This document shows, in pieces, positions 1-11,634 of a DNA stretch of 64,000 nucleotides. The notes beneath the pieces were generated by a model. That model saw only the letters and a list, made by a program, of their open reading frames with translations. It made no database searches and was not told the origin of the DNA. This DNA comes from Dryas octopetala (lineage: Eukaryota > Streptophyta > Magnoliopsida > Rosales > Rosaceae). The stretch's first letter is position 1. Every line of letters starts with the position of its first letter. The translations under genes were made by a program, and so were the position numbers. The stretch covers positions 4,588,001 through 4,652,000 of the forward strand of contig OY992838.1 of NCBI GenBank assembly GCA_963921425.1, in the 5' to 3' direction.

Positions 1-222
1 CCGGGAGGGACTAAAATGGACACTGCCTCCATGTTGGACGAGGCCATTCACTATGTCAAGTTTTTGAAGACTCAAGTTCAGTCGCTGGAGAGAGTTGCGG
101 TCAATAGGCCCAGTCCCGGGATTGGATTCCCTGTGGCAATGTCTAGCGGCTCTTCTAATAATTACCTTACTAATTCTTCTTACCAAGCTCCTCATCATCA
201 GAATGTGCAGCATTTTGGTTGA
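1..222 (+). CDS. HECATE-like bHLH transcription factor, C-terminal part (5' end outside window)
   Basis: The reading frame is open from base 1 and stops with TGA at 220-222, giving 73 residues. It begins [19 protein letters not shown], the end of the loop and the second helix of a basic helix-loop-helix domain, followed by [11 protein letters not shown]. This stretch is typical of the HECATE/INDEHISCENT clade (bHLH subfamily VIIIb), nuclear DNA-binding factors that act in carpel, fruit and meristem development. The last 40 or so residues are low-complexity (Ser, Asn, His, Gln) and not diagnostic. The basic region and first helix lie upstream of the window, so DNA-binding residues cannot be checked. 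HEC1, HEC2 and HEC3 cannot be told apart from this piece. No intron is visible, as is usual for HEC genes. Confidence 0.85.
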   Translation, partial: PGGTKMDTASMLDEAIHYVKFLKTQVQSLERVAVNRPSPGIGFPVAMSSGSSNNYLTNSSYQAPHHQNVQHFG

Positions 223-2390
223 TTAATTAGCTAGCTACTTCAATTCATCAGAGTACCTTCCTACGTAGCTAATAATTATATGTAGTATAAATGCGATCAT
301 TAATTGTTTGTGGGATTGTAAAGGAACATGCATTGCTATATATTATGTTCATCTTAATTTTAAGCTTAATTGTAATCCGCCCATGTCCTCGATCTTCATA
401 TTAAATAATGATGAATCTCCCTTAATTGAAGATGACTTTTGTTTTTTTGAAAGAGCAATGAAAATTGCACACATCAGATCGGAGAAGTGTTGGCATAGGA
501 TGTCTCCTTGGAAATACAAACGTGTATAATAATAATTGTAGTGCGTTGACAGGGTGATAATAATGTATGTAATATATATTATATATCATTGTGTGCCTGA
601 GGAGAAAAATCTAGAGAGACAAAGAACAGATTGATAATAATGTAGACGGAGCTAGCAATGGAAGAAGGGTTGGGGATATTGTAGCTAGACATGTGAAAGT
701 TGAATGCTTTTGCATTTGCTTGGCGACACCTGTACGCACCCTCAAATTTTTTAACAATTGCTAGCTTAAGCATCTTGTGAAGGAAATTGTAGCCTTTAAT
801 TCAAAATTAATATGAGACAACACACTTTATATTTATATGTGGATAACTTATATTAAATGATCTGAAGTATGTGTGACTACTCGACTTAACATACGTTAAT
901 AAATATGACTTTGATACCATAAAAGAAAATATAAGATCTAACTTAAAATCAATCATTAATGGATTAATTTGAAGAAGTCCAAAACCCTTAAAAACACTAA
1001 TACTTAAAAATACTGTGCAATTTATGAATTACTGTGAGGGTGAATTGGTGAAAGTATATATATATATATGAGTAATGATGGAGCATGTTTTAATTCCATG
1101 TCATGATATGTATGTAGGTATGTCGTCATAGAGAAGAATGCATGGGAAGTCCACGTGAATGTCTGACATATAACGGTGGTGCTAGCTTTTACGGATTAGA
1201 GGCAAAGTGGTGATAATGTTGTTTTTGCTTTCAGCCTATCACACCACCCTTATTGCTGCTCAAAACTGCTAACACGTGAACTCAATCCTACCTGGCACAC
1301 CACCGTGGATCACAGTGCCAACAATGCATATATATATGCATTCATCCCTTTAATCTATTATTATTTAGTTGGTTTTTTAAGAAAAACATTAAATACAATA
1401 GCAAGCAGTGCGTTCATAATAATTGGGAACTAGCTAATCAAGTAGCTAGGAAGGGTTATCAATGAAGAGTTCGATCTTATCCCCCCAAAACTTGAACGTA
1501 CTAATTTGCTGCTTTGCATTTGGACATATATATGTATATAGCTAGCTAGGGGAATGGGACACCTGGGAGGCCTCCAAAACAGTCAACACTATCTGGGAAC
1601 TTTTACACCTTTCTAGCTAATTACTAGCTAGAGTTCTTATCTCTTTTGTGTGAGGACATACTGTAAAATACAATTGGATCGATATATGCTGAGCCTCACT
1701 CTACTATATATTTATTTTCCAACTAAATATACATATATAAGGCTGGTCAATTGATGTAATTGTTCGCACATATATTGCAAAAGGCCGGGGTCAATGCATG
1801 CATATATAGTGATTGAGAAATGGGATTGAAGGGTAGGTTAGGTTAGGTTGCCTCCCAATGCAGGATCTAAAGACACAGAAGTGCTAATGTCTCAATGCAA
1901 GGATCATGCACATATGTCTCAACAAAACCCATTTATTCCTTCCATCCACATCGATCCCAACCAATTCCAATACAATCTAGGAGAGATACAAACACAAGAG
2001 TATTGGAAGGCTAACATGATAGACATCATGATAAATAAATAAATAAATAACATGTAAGGGTCAAACAAACAAGTCTTCTGAAGACCCATGTGAGACGAGA
2101 CATCTGGCTAATTAAGGTCCCAACATCCTCATCCTGATTCCTGAAGGTCTTCTCCATTCTGTAATTCTGTAATGGAGTAAGAGGGTGCCCCGGCCCCTTG
2201 TCTTTTGAACATAGCATAGAGCCTTCCATAACCCACATGTACTTTGTATCTCTCCACACACACACACTTTGGGTAATTGCTTGGGATTCCAAAAGTTGGA
2301 CGTTGTGACATTAAATAATCTTGTAATATTGGGAAAAAAAACCCTCTCTCGCAATCTATCATGTAATAAGAGAGTCAAACACAAATTCGT
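223..2390. other. Intergenic, 3' flank of the HEC-like gene; no gene seen
   Basis: AT-rich with only short chance reading frames. It holds two perfect CACGTG G-boxes (1152-1157 and 1273-1278), short TA-repeat tracts, and an AAAT microsatellite around 2032-2050. No coding exon, RNA gene or repeat boundary could be supported. Confidence 0.6.
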
Positions 2391-4150
2391 TGTAGGCTTA
2401 ATATATATTGTTGGCCAATTTCCTAATAAATTAAGTTTTTAGAGTATAGTAATTATCTAACATGGTATTAGCACTACCAGAAAATTGGCCAATAGGAACA
2501 AATTTTTAGCCACAGATAAAATTCTGTGACAAATTTCAATTCAGTCAATGCTATTCCTTTTATTAAGTTCAAAAAACCCACTGATCGATGAGAATATGTG
2601 AGAATAGATCTCACAGATATGTATATCTATGTCTATAGATTAAAAAATTAATTTATTCAATTATAATATATATATATTTTTTCTAACTTTTTATATATAT
2701 TCACAATAATAATGATATTCTCTGTGCTAGAGTTCGCATTTCTAATCACTGTCAGACAGCAAGTGGATGGTTGAGAAGTGTGTAACAGAGCTAATTTCGA
2801 CTAGGCCTAAAATATCACAGATATATTTCCTATGTGATTGATTTTTTGTTTGCGTGTGATATACGGTGGGTGTAATGAGCGGCAACAATTAATCCAAAAA
2901 ATTGCCGCCTATTTTACAATCTAATTGCCAGTTAATACTTTAATAGAGTCACAGAAGTACAATACAAATTAAAAAAGCTGATTCTAGAACTTCCCTACAC
3001 AACACCCAAAGACTGATAAATAGAACAAACTTATCCCTTTAATTTGACAATAGAAATACAACACCCAAATACAAAGTCCACCTCACCCTTCTTCTCTGCT
3101 GCGACGGTGGTGTGTGAGAAGGAATTTGTGAACTCAGCTCTTAGTAAAAGGCAAGTACTTCATTACCACATATGAGATGCTACTTATTATTTAGCTATGA
3201 ATTTATATGAACTATTATTGACTGCTAGCTTGTTCATATCCTTGTACAGATGCATGAGTTTGTGGATGATGATCTTGTTTCACTAGAGGCCGACACAGGA
3301 ATGCTGCTGCCACTAAACCCACTAGCTGATATGCATAATGGGGAGCTACTCAACGTTCCAGGGAATGGGACGAAGATGATAGCGCTGAAGAAATCGAAGA
3401 TGGTGATGGAAGTGAGCTGTGCAAACGTCGAGGGCGAAACATAGAAAATTGGGCAGTTAATGGACCAGAGGTGATGGTTTTTAACAAGAAGGGGCAAGCA
3501 GTTGAACCTGGTCCGACAGTGGCCCGATGGCAGCGATTTCTTGGACTGATGGTGATTAAAAAAATGCAATATTATTAAAATATTTTGAATAAATCCATGT
3601 ATTTGTTTAAATATAAAAATAATAACTCACGGTTTACAAATTAAGATAGTGAGTCCAGCATTCATGCCATATTATATTATTTAAAAAATAATTAGTTTAA
3701 TATAATAATGAATCTATTTTATTGATATTGATGTACAGAACTTTCAAGGTATTATCCCACCGTTTTACACAAAATGTGAGTGAATGGCCTATACCCACCC
3801 AAGTAGTACCCACTGACCCAGTTTTAGTAGCTGTTCCGTAGCTAGCTGGGTTAGACACAGATAACAGTGGAAAAATTGGGTAAAGCCCACAGATGTGGAC
3901 AGTGGCTGATGGCCAATTTTCTGGTAGTGTAGAGTACTTTTTGCAAGAGGTTATGCGTTCGACTCCCAATCCACACTTGGTTTGCATAATGCAAGGGTGG
4001 GGCTGCATTTAACTATTTGTATCTTTCTCCATTTATCGTCTTTTCATGTGCAGAATGTGGCTACACGTGAGGGCAGGTGTAAACTTGATATACATTGTTG
4101 ACCAACTTCCTACGTAATATGGAAAATTTACTTGTAATATTGAGGTGTAA
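2391..4150 (+). mobile_element. Fossil TRIM-like LTR element, split by a CACTA transposon
   Basis: A short LTR-like stretch beginning TGTAGGCTTA (2391) ends in CTAACA at 2462. It is followed directly by TGGTATTAG, which continues after the CACTA insertion as AGT; together this resembles the initiator tRNA-Met primer site of plant LTR elements. A purine-rich run at about 4068-4077 precedes a second LTR-like start at 4078 (TGTAAACTTG) that matches the first for about 40 bp. The small internal space left after removing the CACTA element and the absence of any protein frame suggest a TRIM (terminal-repeat retrotransposon in miniature). It is an old, broken relic. The right-hand end is approximate. 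Confidence 0.5.
2472..3929. mobile_element. Non-autonomous CACTA (En/Spm) DNA transposon, 1,458 bp
   Basis: The ends are perfect 19-bp inverted repeats: CACTACCAGAAAATTGGCC at 2472-2490 and its exact reverse complement at 3911-3929. TAG lies on both sides (2469-2471 and 3930-3932), the 3-bp target duplication expected of CACTA elements. Inside, a frame ending near 3577 (around 3432-3567) reads CKRRGRNIENWAV then VMVFNKKGQAVEPGP then WQRFLGLMV. This fits the pattern of the plant Ptta/En/Spm transposase domain (hydrophobic-FN-x-x-GQ, then FLG-x-hydrophobic-V). No complete transposase is present, so the copy would need help in trans. Perfect ends and duplication point to a fairly recent insertion. 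Confidence 0.92.
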
Positions 4151-7100
4151 ATTGGGTTTTTTTCGTTTATAATATATGTGAACGGATTGGATTGGATTGG
4201 GTTGCTAGTAACCTAATAAGTGAAGAAGGTAAGAATAAGATAAGGGCAACCAAATGATGAAATGACTAAGAGTAGTAATATGGGTAGAATACAAAAATGG
4301 GGATTAGGGCATGTTGGTTGGTCGGATTAGATTTTGTAGGGGTCCTAGGGGACCCCCAGCCTCAGCTGGGAGACGAGGTCGGAGACTTGAGAGTGACAGG
4401 TACGTACAATCTAAATCTCTTGCATACCCTAATTACAATCCCCAATAATATTATTTCTTCCTAGCTCACTGCATCTGTCCTTTTGATAGCTAGGTGGGAT
4501 GTATTTGCATTCAAATACAACACAACACATCACATCCAATTTAATCAACTTTCCTTGAAGTTTTGTCCCAATTCGATCTACTTCTAGAATCATCGACAGG
4601 ATAGACCCCACCACCCCCATATTATTATTATTATCATTACTCATGGCCAAACATCATCAATAGGAAGGCTGGGAAGGAGTTAAAAGCTTCACATGCATGG
4701 ATCTTTAGGGGTAAAACTGTAAGCTGGAGTGTTTTTTCAATATGGTTGTGTAATTGGTGTAAATGCTATAGAAATAAAGGTCATGCTCAGCTACCGATCC
4801 TTTGTGGGTTTTTTTCTTTCGATTTTTCGATTTTTTTTTTTTTTTTTTTTCTAAATGTACATTGATCTAGGGGTAACGTTACTGAGTCTTCTGATCAAAT
4901 TCTTGGGTGTATTTAGAAGCGTCATCTTTGAACTTGAGAAGAATATTGCATGCTTTTTTGGGTTGGCCGAAACGTAGATCCGGGCCATGGGCTGGCCATA
5001 TATACTTCCACCATTAAAATACTGCGAAGTGCGAATAGAGTTTAGAGACCCAAGAAGGCCCAATTTGTGCTTTTTAAACATGGAAGATTCTAGCCTTCTG
5101 TATTTTGGTTTCATGGGCTATGAGCCTATGACTAGCCATTCTTCAATAAGAACAATAATTCATAAAATAAAATAAAAAAATAAGAAAAAGAGAAGAAAGT
5201 TCTTGCCCCAAATGGTCCCTCGAAAACCATAAGTTGAAGATTTCGGATAATATTTTGAAAACTAAATTATATAAAGCACCTAAATTATAATTTTCTCTAA
5301 AGTTTGCTTTTACCTATGAATAAAATAATTGAGGAAAAAACTAATAGAATACAACTAAGAGGACAGCCCAGAAAAGACCTTATAATTTTCAGTGAAGCAA
5401 GGATGTAATCCAATCCATATGTATCTGTGGAATATCTGATGTGAACAAGCGCAACCAATATTTCCAAAAGCCATAGCTGTTAGAAGAGGCGCAACCTAAT
5501 CCTATAAATCACCTAATACCAGACTCGAGAGCACACTCTCCATGACTACTCATTCGGACTTCCACCCTTACGGATTAGCCAAACCTGGAACCATATAGGC
5601 CCACCCTTGAGCCCGAGCAATGCTCCCGCATTAATATCTAATCCAACTATCATCCTAGCTAGCTGTGGTTGATTATAATTTTGTAAACTTGCACATAAAT
5701 TAGATTTAACAATTCGAGAAATTATTTTGTATAAGCGATGCACTGCCACAGTGCCACATGGTATAACTAATCTATGTATCATAATATGAGTAGATGTTAT
5801 TAATATTATACCCTACTAATATAAATATACCGTCTAATAATATTCTTACACGTTAGATTGGTTATACCACGTAGCGGTATATTGGTTATATCCAATAATT
5901 TTTCTAACAATTCTTAATTTAACAAGCTAAAAGGGCTTTGTCAAAAGAAATCATATTTGACTGAAAAAAATAAAAAAATAAAAAAATAAAAAAAATAAAT
6001 AAGGAGAAATATCTCCTAATATTATATTAATACAGTCTGACAGTAAATTTGTTTAAAACATTGGTCTATATTGGCGATTTGGCATTACCAGCGGATTGGG
6101 AGATTAAAGGGTCTTAATAAATAGGTTTCTTACAAGACCCATCGATCGTGACTATAATTCTTCGATTTAATTTGAACGTTAATCGTGAAGAAGATATAGG
6201 CATCATTGTTAGTGTTACGCGCGCAATGATCAATGGTTTGACATAATTAAATATTAATATAGGTCCAGCCACTTATATTAACTGTGTCTCAATTAACTTT
6301 GTGTGATCGAGAGAGTAGTACGACTTGATTTGCAAAATTCCAAGCTTGACTAGTTAAACCAAGCACCCATGGACGTACGTGCTATCTTGAACCCGTGTAC
6401 GTAATTTATTTTAAGAGCTTAATCACCAATTAGTCAGCAAATTCTCTGTAGTTCGTGTCATATAGTTTTAATTTAATCATTTGTTAGCTAATTATTCCCT
6501 TATTTGACCTAATCATGTAAGGGGTACGGTGTGTTTAATTTGAATGAAAAAATTGATGGTATATGCAGAATTTCAAATGATGTGATGATTAAACACAGGA
6601 AGAGTTCGACCTTTCACTATTTCTTTTTCTTTTAAATAAAGGAAATTAAGTATAGTTCAGACTCTCATGCATATTAATTACTAAGATTTACTTTGTTATT
6701 AACATTACATATGAATGAAATTAAGGTAATCCATGCATGATGAATAGAAAGGTGATTTTTTTTTTTTTCTTTCCGTGTTATAGAATAGAGTACTATATAT
6801 ATATATATACACATATATAGTTTGTCTCGAGTGCAGATAAACGCACCGTATATTTGTAGTTTATCTTGGGTATTGCTCTGCTGACGTCCACACTATACGA
6901 ATAGAGTGAGTGATCTGTTTAATTGACCTTTGTTAATTTGGCGATCCATCTCTTCAACCTTTGTTAATTCTGGTGATTAATCTGTTAAAATTACACATCA
7001 AGGTAATAAATTACTCCTGTTGAAACTGAAATGCATAAGGTAAAAAAAGAAAAACACAGAAAACAACAAAAAGAGAAGGACAACTACTACTTTTTGTCTT

Positions 7101-7389
7101 GTTTAGGCGAAAATTCCAACATGGCTAGCTACCGTTATATATAGATGAAAACCCAAGATTAACAAGTTAATGCAATAAATTAAGCAACCAGTACTCTCAA
7201 ATAATAGATATTCCTTAATTTCCTATGGTAGGGCACATTATATAAATATAGACATATATAGAATCACTGTACGTCCTACTTTTGTATATATATATGGTTG
7301 ATCTGTAGTATCTGTTGAGACTTTGACATATCGCAGCCCATCATCTTCATCATCATCATCTCCTTGGTTCGAAGCCACACTATTAAAAC
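4151..7389. other. Intergenic, upstream of the lipase gene; no gene seen
   Basis: About 3.2 kb of AT-rich DNA with only short chance frames. It has poly-T tracts near 4832-4850 and 6763-6775, an A/T-rich run near 5964-5999, and a short GC-rich palindromic patch near 4338-4356. The last 300 bp would be the lipase promoter and 5' leader. Confidence 0.55.
7241..7248 (+). promoter_or_regulatory. Candidate TATA box of the OBL1-like lipase gene
   Basis: TATAAATA lies 142 bp upstream of the chosen ATG (7390), a plausible distance for a short 5' leader. The region has other TA-rich runs, so this is one candidate and not a proven promoter. Confidence 0.35.
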
Positions 7390-10300
7390 ATGGCTTCAAA
7401 GGAACATGCACGTGTCTGTGACAATTATGTGTTTTTGAAGCCAGAAGAGGTAAGTTTCATTGAGCTCATTCGCCTCTTGTGTTCCTCCGATATCGAAAAA
7501 AGAAGATTCATCAACAGCTCGGAAGAGGAAGGCCGGAAGCCAAGAAACTTTGAACGCAGGTGGCTCATCTTCATCTCTGTTGTAGTGCAATATGGCTTCC
7601 TTTTCTCCACACACCCCATGGCTTGGATTGGGAAAGTTGTCCAGAAGTGGCTCAATCTTATATCAAGCAACGGCGGATTATTCATGCTCTTCATAAACCG
7701 GCTCAAAGGTAATTAGGTCATGTGTATTTTGGTCCACTTAGTTGTAGTCTTGTAGATATATGTATGTTGATAATTATGTACTTACTCGGGCTAGTTCTTA
7801 ACTGAACGTTTATAATTAAGCTTTTTTTAATTTTTTTAACAAAGGAATTCATTAATTAAAACCCCTTAATTTTATTTTGGTATGAAGGCGTTTTGATTGT
7901 GAAACCGGTGTCTTTTTCGGTTTGATTTGAAGGAGTTTTGATTATGGGACCAAACTACTTTCAATTGGCTAGAAAATGTTTCGGTTTTGAAATCAAAAGA
8001 ATTAAGGATCCCGCTTATTGATTTTAAGAGATTTTTCAATGTATTACTAATCAATACAGCCCAAGTCAATGACCATGGTTGAAAAATGAATCATCAATAA
8101 CCTTTCAATCTTTCCAGTTATTAATTAATGTATGCATGACTCAAAACAGCAAATAACTAATTAAAAGGGTCATTATATTCTGCTAATTTCAGTGCTTATA
8201 TATACATGACTAAATGGATATATGGGTGTGCAGGAAAGGTGGTGAGCCCCGATTCTTTATCATCCAGAACCGTGTTGGGAAATCTTGATAGACGCATTGA
8301 ATTAGATGACAACATCAAACCTGACCATGCAAGATATAAAGGGGTGCTCTCTATGATGGCTGCTAAATTGTCATATGAAAACCAAGACCTCAGTGAAATT
8401 GTTGTCAGGGATCACTGGAAGGTACGTAATTAATTAGCATTAGTACTATATATGCATATATAACCAATGTCATTATGTGCATATGATGATGATGATGATC
8501 GGAATTAATTGATTTTTTATTCTTTGGAGTGCGCAGATGAAATTCTTGGGGTTTCACAAGTTTTGGAATGGTAAGAAACAAACCTTAATTAATTGCATAT
8601 TCCTTAAAAGATCATATATATGACTGTTTTTAGGATTTATCCATGAGCAAAACAATCTACAGCAGAATTGGCTTTCTAATTAAATGATATATATAATTAA
8701 TGTGCTTGATATGTAGGTCATGACTCAGACTCATGATCACTTTGCTTGATATTTAGCATTCCATTTTCCCATTCACAAACCCATTAATTGTTGATGAACA
8801 TGATCTAGTTGTTGTGGCAAGAACTCTGTTTGCTTCATATGAATACAAATAAATATTGCATAGTTTGATGATGTACTCTAACCCCACAAATAAGCTTAAA
8901 CTAATAATGGAATTAATTAAGCATTGGATGACTAGACACATGAAAGCAATTAGTAAGCAAAGTTGTAAGGAAGTAGGACAAATATAAAACTCTAAACTTG
9001 TCTCTAATTCTAATTCTTACGTTATTCCAAATGTTGAGGATTCAGCAAACACTAGCCACTAGGGGAAGCTACGCTTGCCTCAATCGTTTTTCTATCCAAC
9101 CTGGGTGTGCTTGCTCATACAAACATCCAAAAAGAAAAAAGAAAAAAAAGTTTTTCTTAGTCAATAAAAATTTGAGCCCAAATCTTATTAAAAAAGTTTG
9201 GCCCAAATGGGGCCCTGAAATCCAAGCCTAAAGTTATAAGGCCCATTTACTAAAATAATTATTCATGGAAATGTTTGAATACCACAGGTTACCAGGGACG
9301 AGATTCAACACAAGCCTTGGTGTTCCAAGACACAAGGTCAGACCCTAACTTGATTGTGGTCTCATTCAAAGGCACCGACCCATTTGATGCGGATGCATGG
9401 AGGACTGATTTCGATATCTCATGGTGCGAGTTCCCCAAAGTTGGGAAGACCCATGGCGGCTTCATGAAAGCTCTTGGCATGCAAAAAAACTACAGCTGGC
9501 CCCTTGAACCTGATGATCAACTAGAACAACAAGGCAGTGACCAACATAAGTTTGCTTACTACGAAATCAGACAAATGCTGATAGACATACTGGAAAAGAA
9601 CAAGAGTGCAAAGTTTATATTGACAGGGCACAGCTTGGGCGGGGCCCTGGCGATAATGTTTGTGGCGGTGTTGGCAATGCACGAGCCACATGAACGGTTG
9701 CTGGAGAGGTTGGAGGGGGTGTACACTTTTGGACAGCCCAGGGTTGGGGATGAGAAGTTTGGAGAGTTTATGAAGGAGAAGCTAGAGAAATATGGGGTGA
9801 GGTATATGAGGTATGTTTATAGCAATGACATGGTGCCTAGGATACCTTATGATGATCAAACTCTCTTGTTTAAGCACTTTGTGCCAAGCCTTTACTACAA
9901 CAGCTTCTACAAGGGAAAGGTCACTCTCTCTCTCTCTCTCTCTCTCTAGCATGTAGACATGGTATTACATGACAACTTTTGAATTATGTAATAAGTGTAT
10001 TATATGATGTGCCTCTTATATAATAAGTTGTTAGCATTTGAGGGATACCAGTCTTTTCATAATAGATGAGTTATTTTGAGACAAACGTTGTACATATGCA
10101 ACAAGGGTTATAGAGTTATTGTATACCTATGTTGTATAGAATTTCTTTGTACGATCACTAACACTAAAAATGCATCTTGGTTGGATCCAGGTCTTGCAGG
10201 AGGAACCCAACAAGAACTACTTCAATTTATTATGGGTCATACCGAAGAGCCTAAATGCAATTTGGGAGCTGATTAGGAGTTTTATCCTCCCTTTAATAAG

Positions 10301-10478
10301 AGGTTCGGAATACAAGGAAGGGTGGTTTATGAGATTGCTGAGGGTAGTTGGTTTGGTAATTCCGGGATTGGCAGCTCATGGTCCTCAAGATTATGTCAAT
10401 ATTACACGGTTGGGATCCCTTCCTTCACTTACCCACTTCCAAAACCCTATTCCTCAACAAAATTCTAAACTCGACTGA
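7390..10478 (+). CDS. Triacylglycerol lipase, OBL1-type (class 3 lipase)
   Basis: Five exons join in frame: 7390-7708, 8234-8421, 8537-8570, 9288-9919 and 10191-10478, giving 486 residues. The product is an alpha/beta-hydrolase of lipase class 3. The nucleophile motif GHSLGG puts the catalytic serine at about residue 296. SNDMVPRIP supplies the likely catalytic Asp, and the His is probably in AAHGPQDYV near the C-terminus. VVSFKGT is the usual oxyanion-side strand. N-terminal hydrophobic segments (WLIFISVVVQYGF and others) fit lipid-droplet attachment. Overall order and length match Arabidopsis OIL BODY LIPASE 1 (about 520 residues), which hydrolyses tri-, di- and monoacylglycerols on oil bodies in seeds and pollen tubes. 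Exon 4 runs into a CT microsatellite just after its donor. No broken codons were seen, so the gene looks intact. Confidence 0.9.
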
Positions 10479-10992
10479 TATAGCAACATTTAGAATAGAA
10501 TTGTGGATTCCATGTCATTTGCCGCTATACTCTGCTAGAAGACATAGTTATATTTTTGTGTTGGATGTTGGATGTTGGATGTTGGATCGATGTTGGATGT
10601 TGCTGAAGCAACGGGCTGTGTTGGGCCAGTCTGGTTCGAAATTCTTTTGTTTAGGTTGGGGTCCAGTTCGTACTATTTCGGACTAGCCCATTTGGCCGAG
10701 GCCAATTGAGCCCAACTAGACCTATTTGGATTTAGTTTGATTTCTTGTGTGACATTTGTTGACGTTTGTTCACTCGTTTCTCTCTACTCTCACTAGCACA
10801 ACAGCTTCTATGTGACTACAATAGTTTTGCATCTTAGACAGAATAATGGAGTACGGTGCCATTCATATGTGAGTAGCATGCAAGAACTTAAAAAATTAAC
10901 TAATCAATCATACAATGCCCTGGGTGCACTCTGATTCAAGCATCATGGTGGGAAAAAAAAAACAGAGTACGTATATAATCTAAAAGTCTTTG

Positions 10993-11023
<31 letters not shown>

Positions 11024-11634
11024 AGCATTATTAGTCATTGAATCCCCAAGAATTGCTTACTAGGATCCTAGTTATCTAAAACTGAACTTGAGGTTTTGGT
11101 GCTTCGTGCCACTGGAAAACTGCGTTCACATTGATTTAGTGTCAAAATAGTATAGCTGCTAACCGCTATACACCGTCCATTCATGTCTAATCCTCCATAA
11201 CTCGTTTACTTAACCTGGAAAGAGATGCAAATGGCTGTTCATCAGAATCAGAACGCAGCATAAGAACCAAAAATAGGTTTCATATCGTTCATCAGAACAG
11301 ATACCCTGAAACCAAGGACATGCATGTAAATTGAATCCGAGGTTGTAGTTTCCAGTTGAACTGCATCAGCAGCTAGTTTCTTCTACCCAACAATTATATT
11401 ATACATGTTACAGAATACCAAGTTCCACAATTTCAAAATATTAAAAAAACTGCTATGTGCACATATTATGTTAAAACGTTGTCAAAATCTACATTCTTCA
11501 TCAAAACAACAGAGAGACCCTTGCTGTATAGCTCAAGGTAAGCAAATGGCAAGGTAACTTGAAAAAGTTACAATTTTGCAGCGACAAATTACCTTGCTTT
11601 ATAGTTGTGGAACAACACATCGCCGGATGAGGCA
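10479..11634. other. Spacer between convergent lipase and remorin genes
   Basis: Holds the two 3' flanks. It includes tandem GTTGGAT units around 10559-10602 and an AC microsatellite at about 10998-11023. No further gene was seen. Confidence 0.6.

Noticed and set aside
3946-3975. tRNA-like B-box (GCGTTCGACTCCCA) suggesting a tRNA or SINE
   Set aside because: No A-box, cloverleaf or acceptor stem could be drawn; the stretch is better explained as the inside of the TRIM-like relic.
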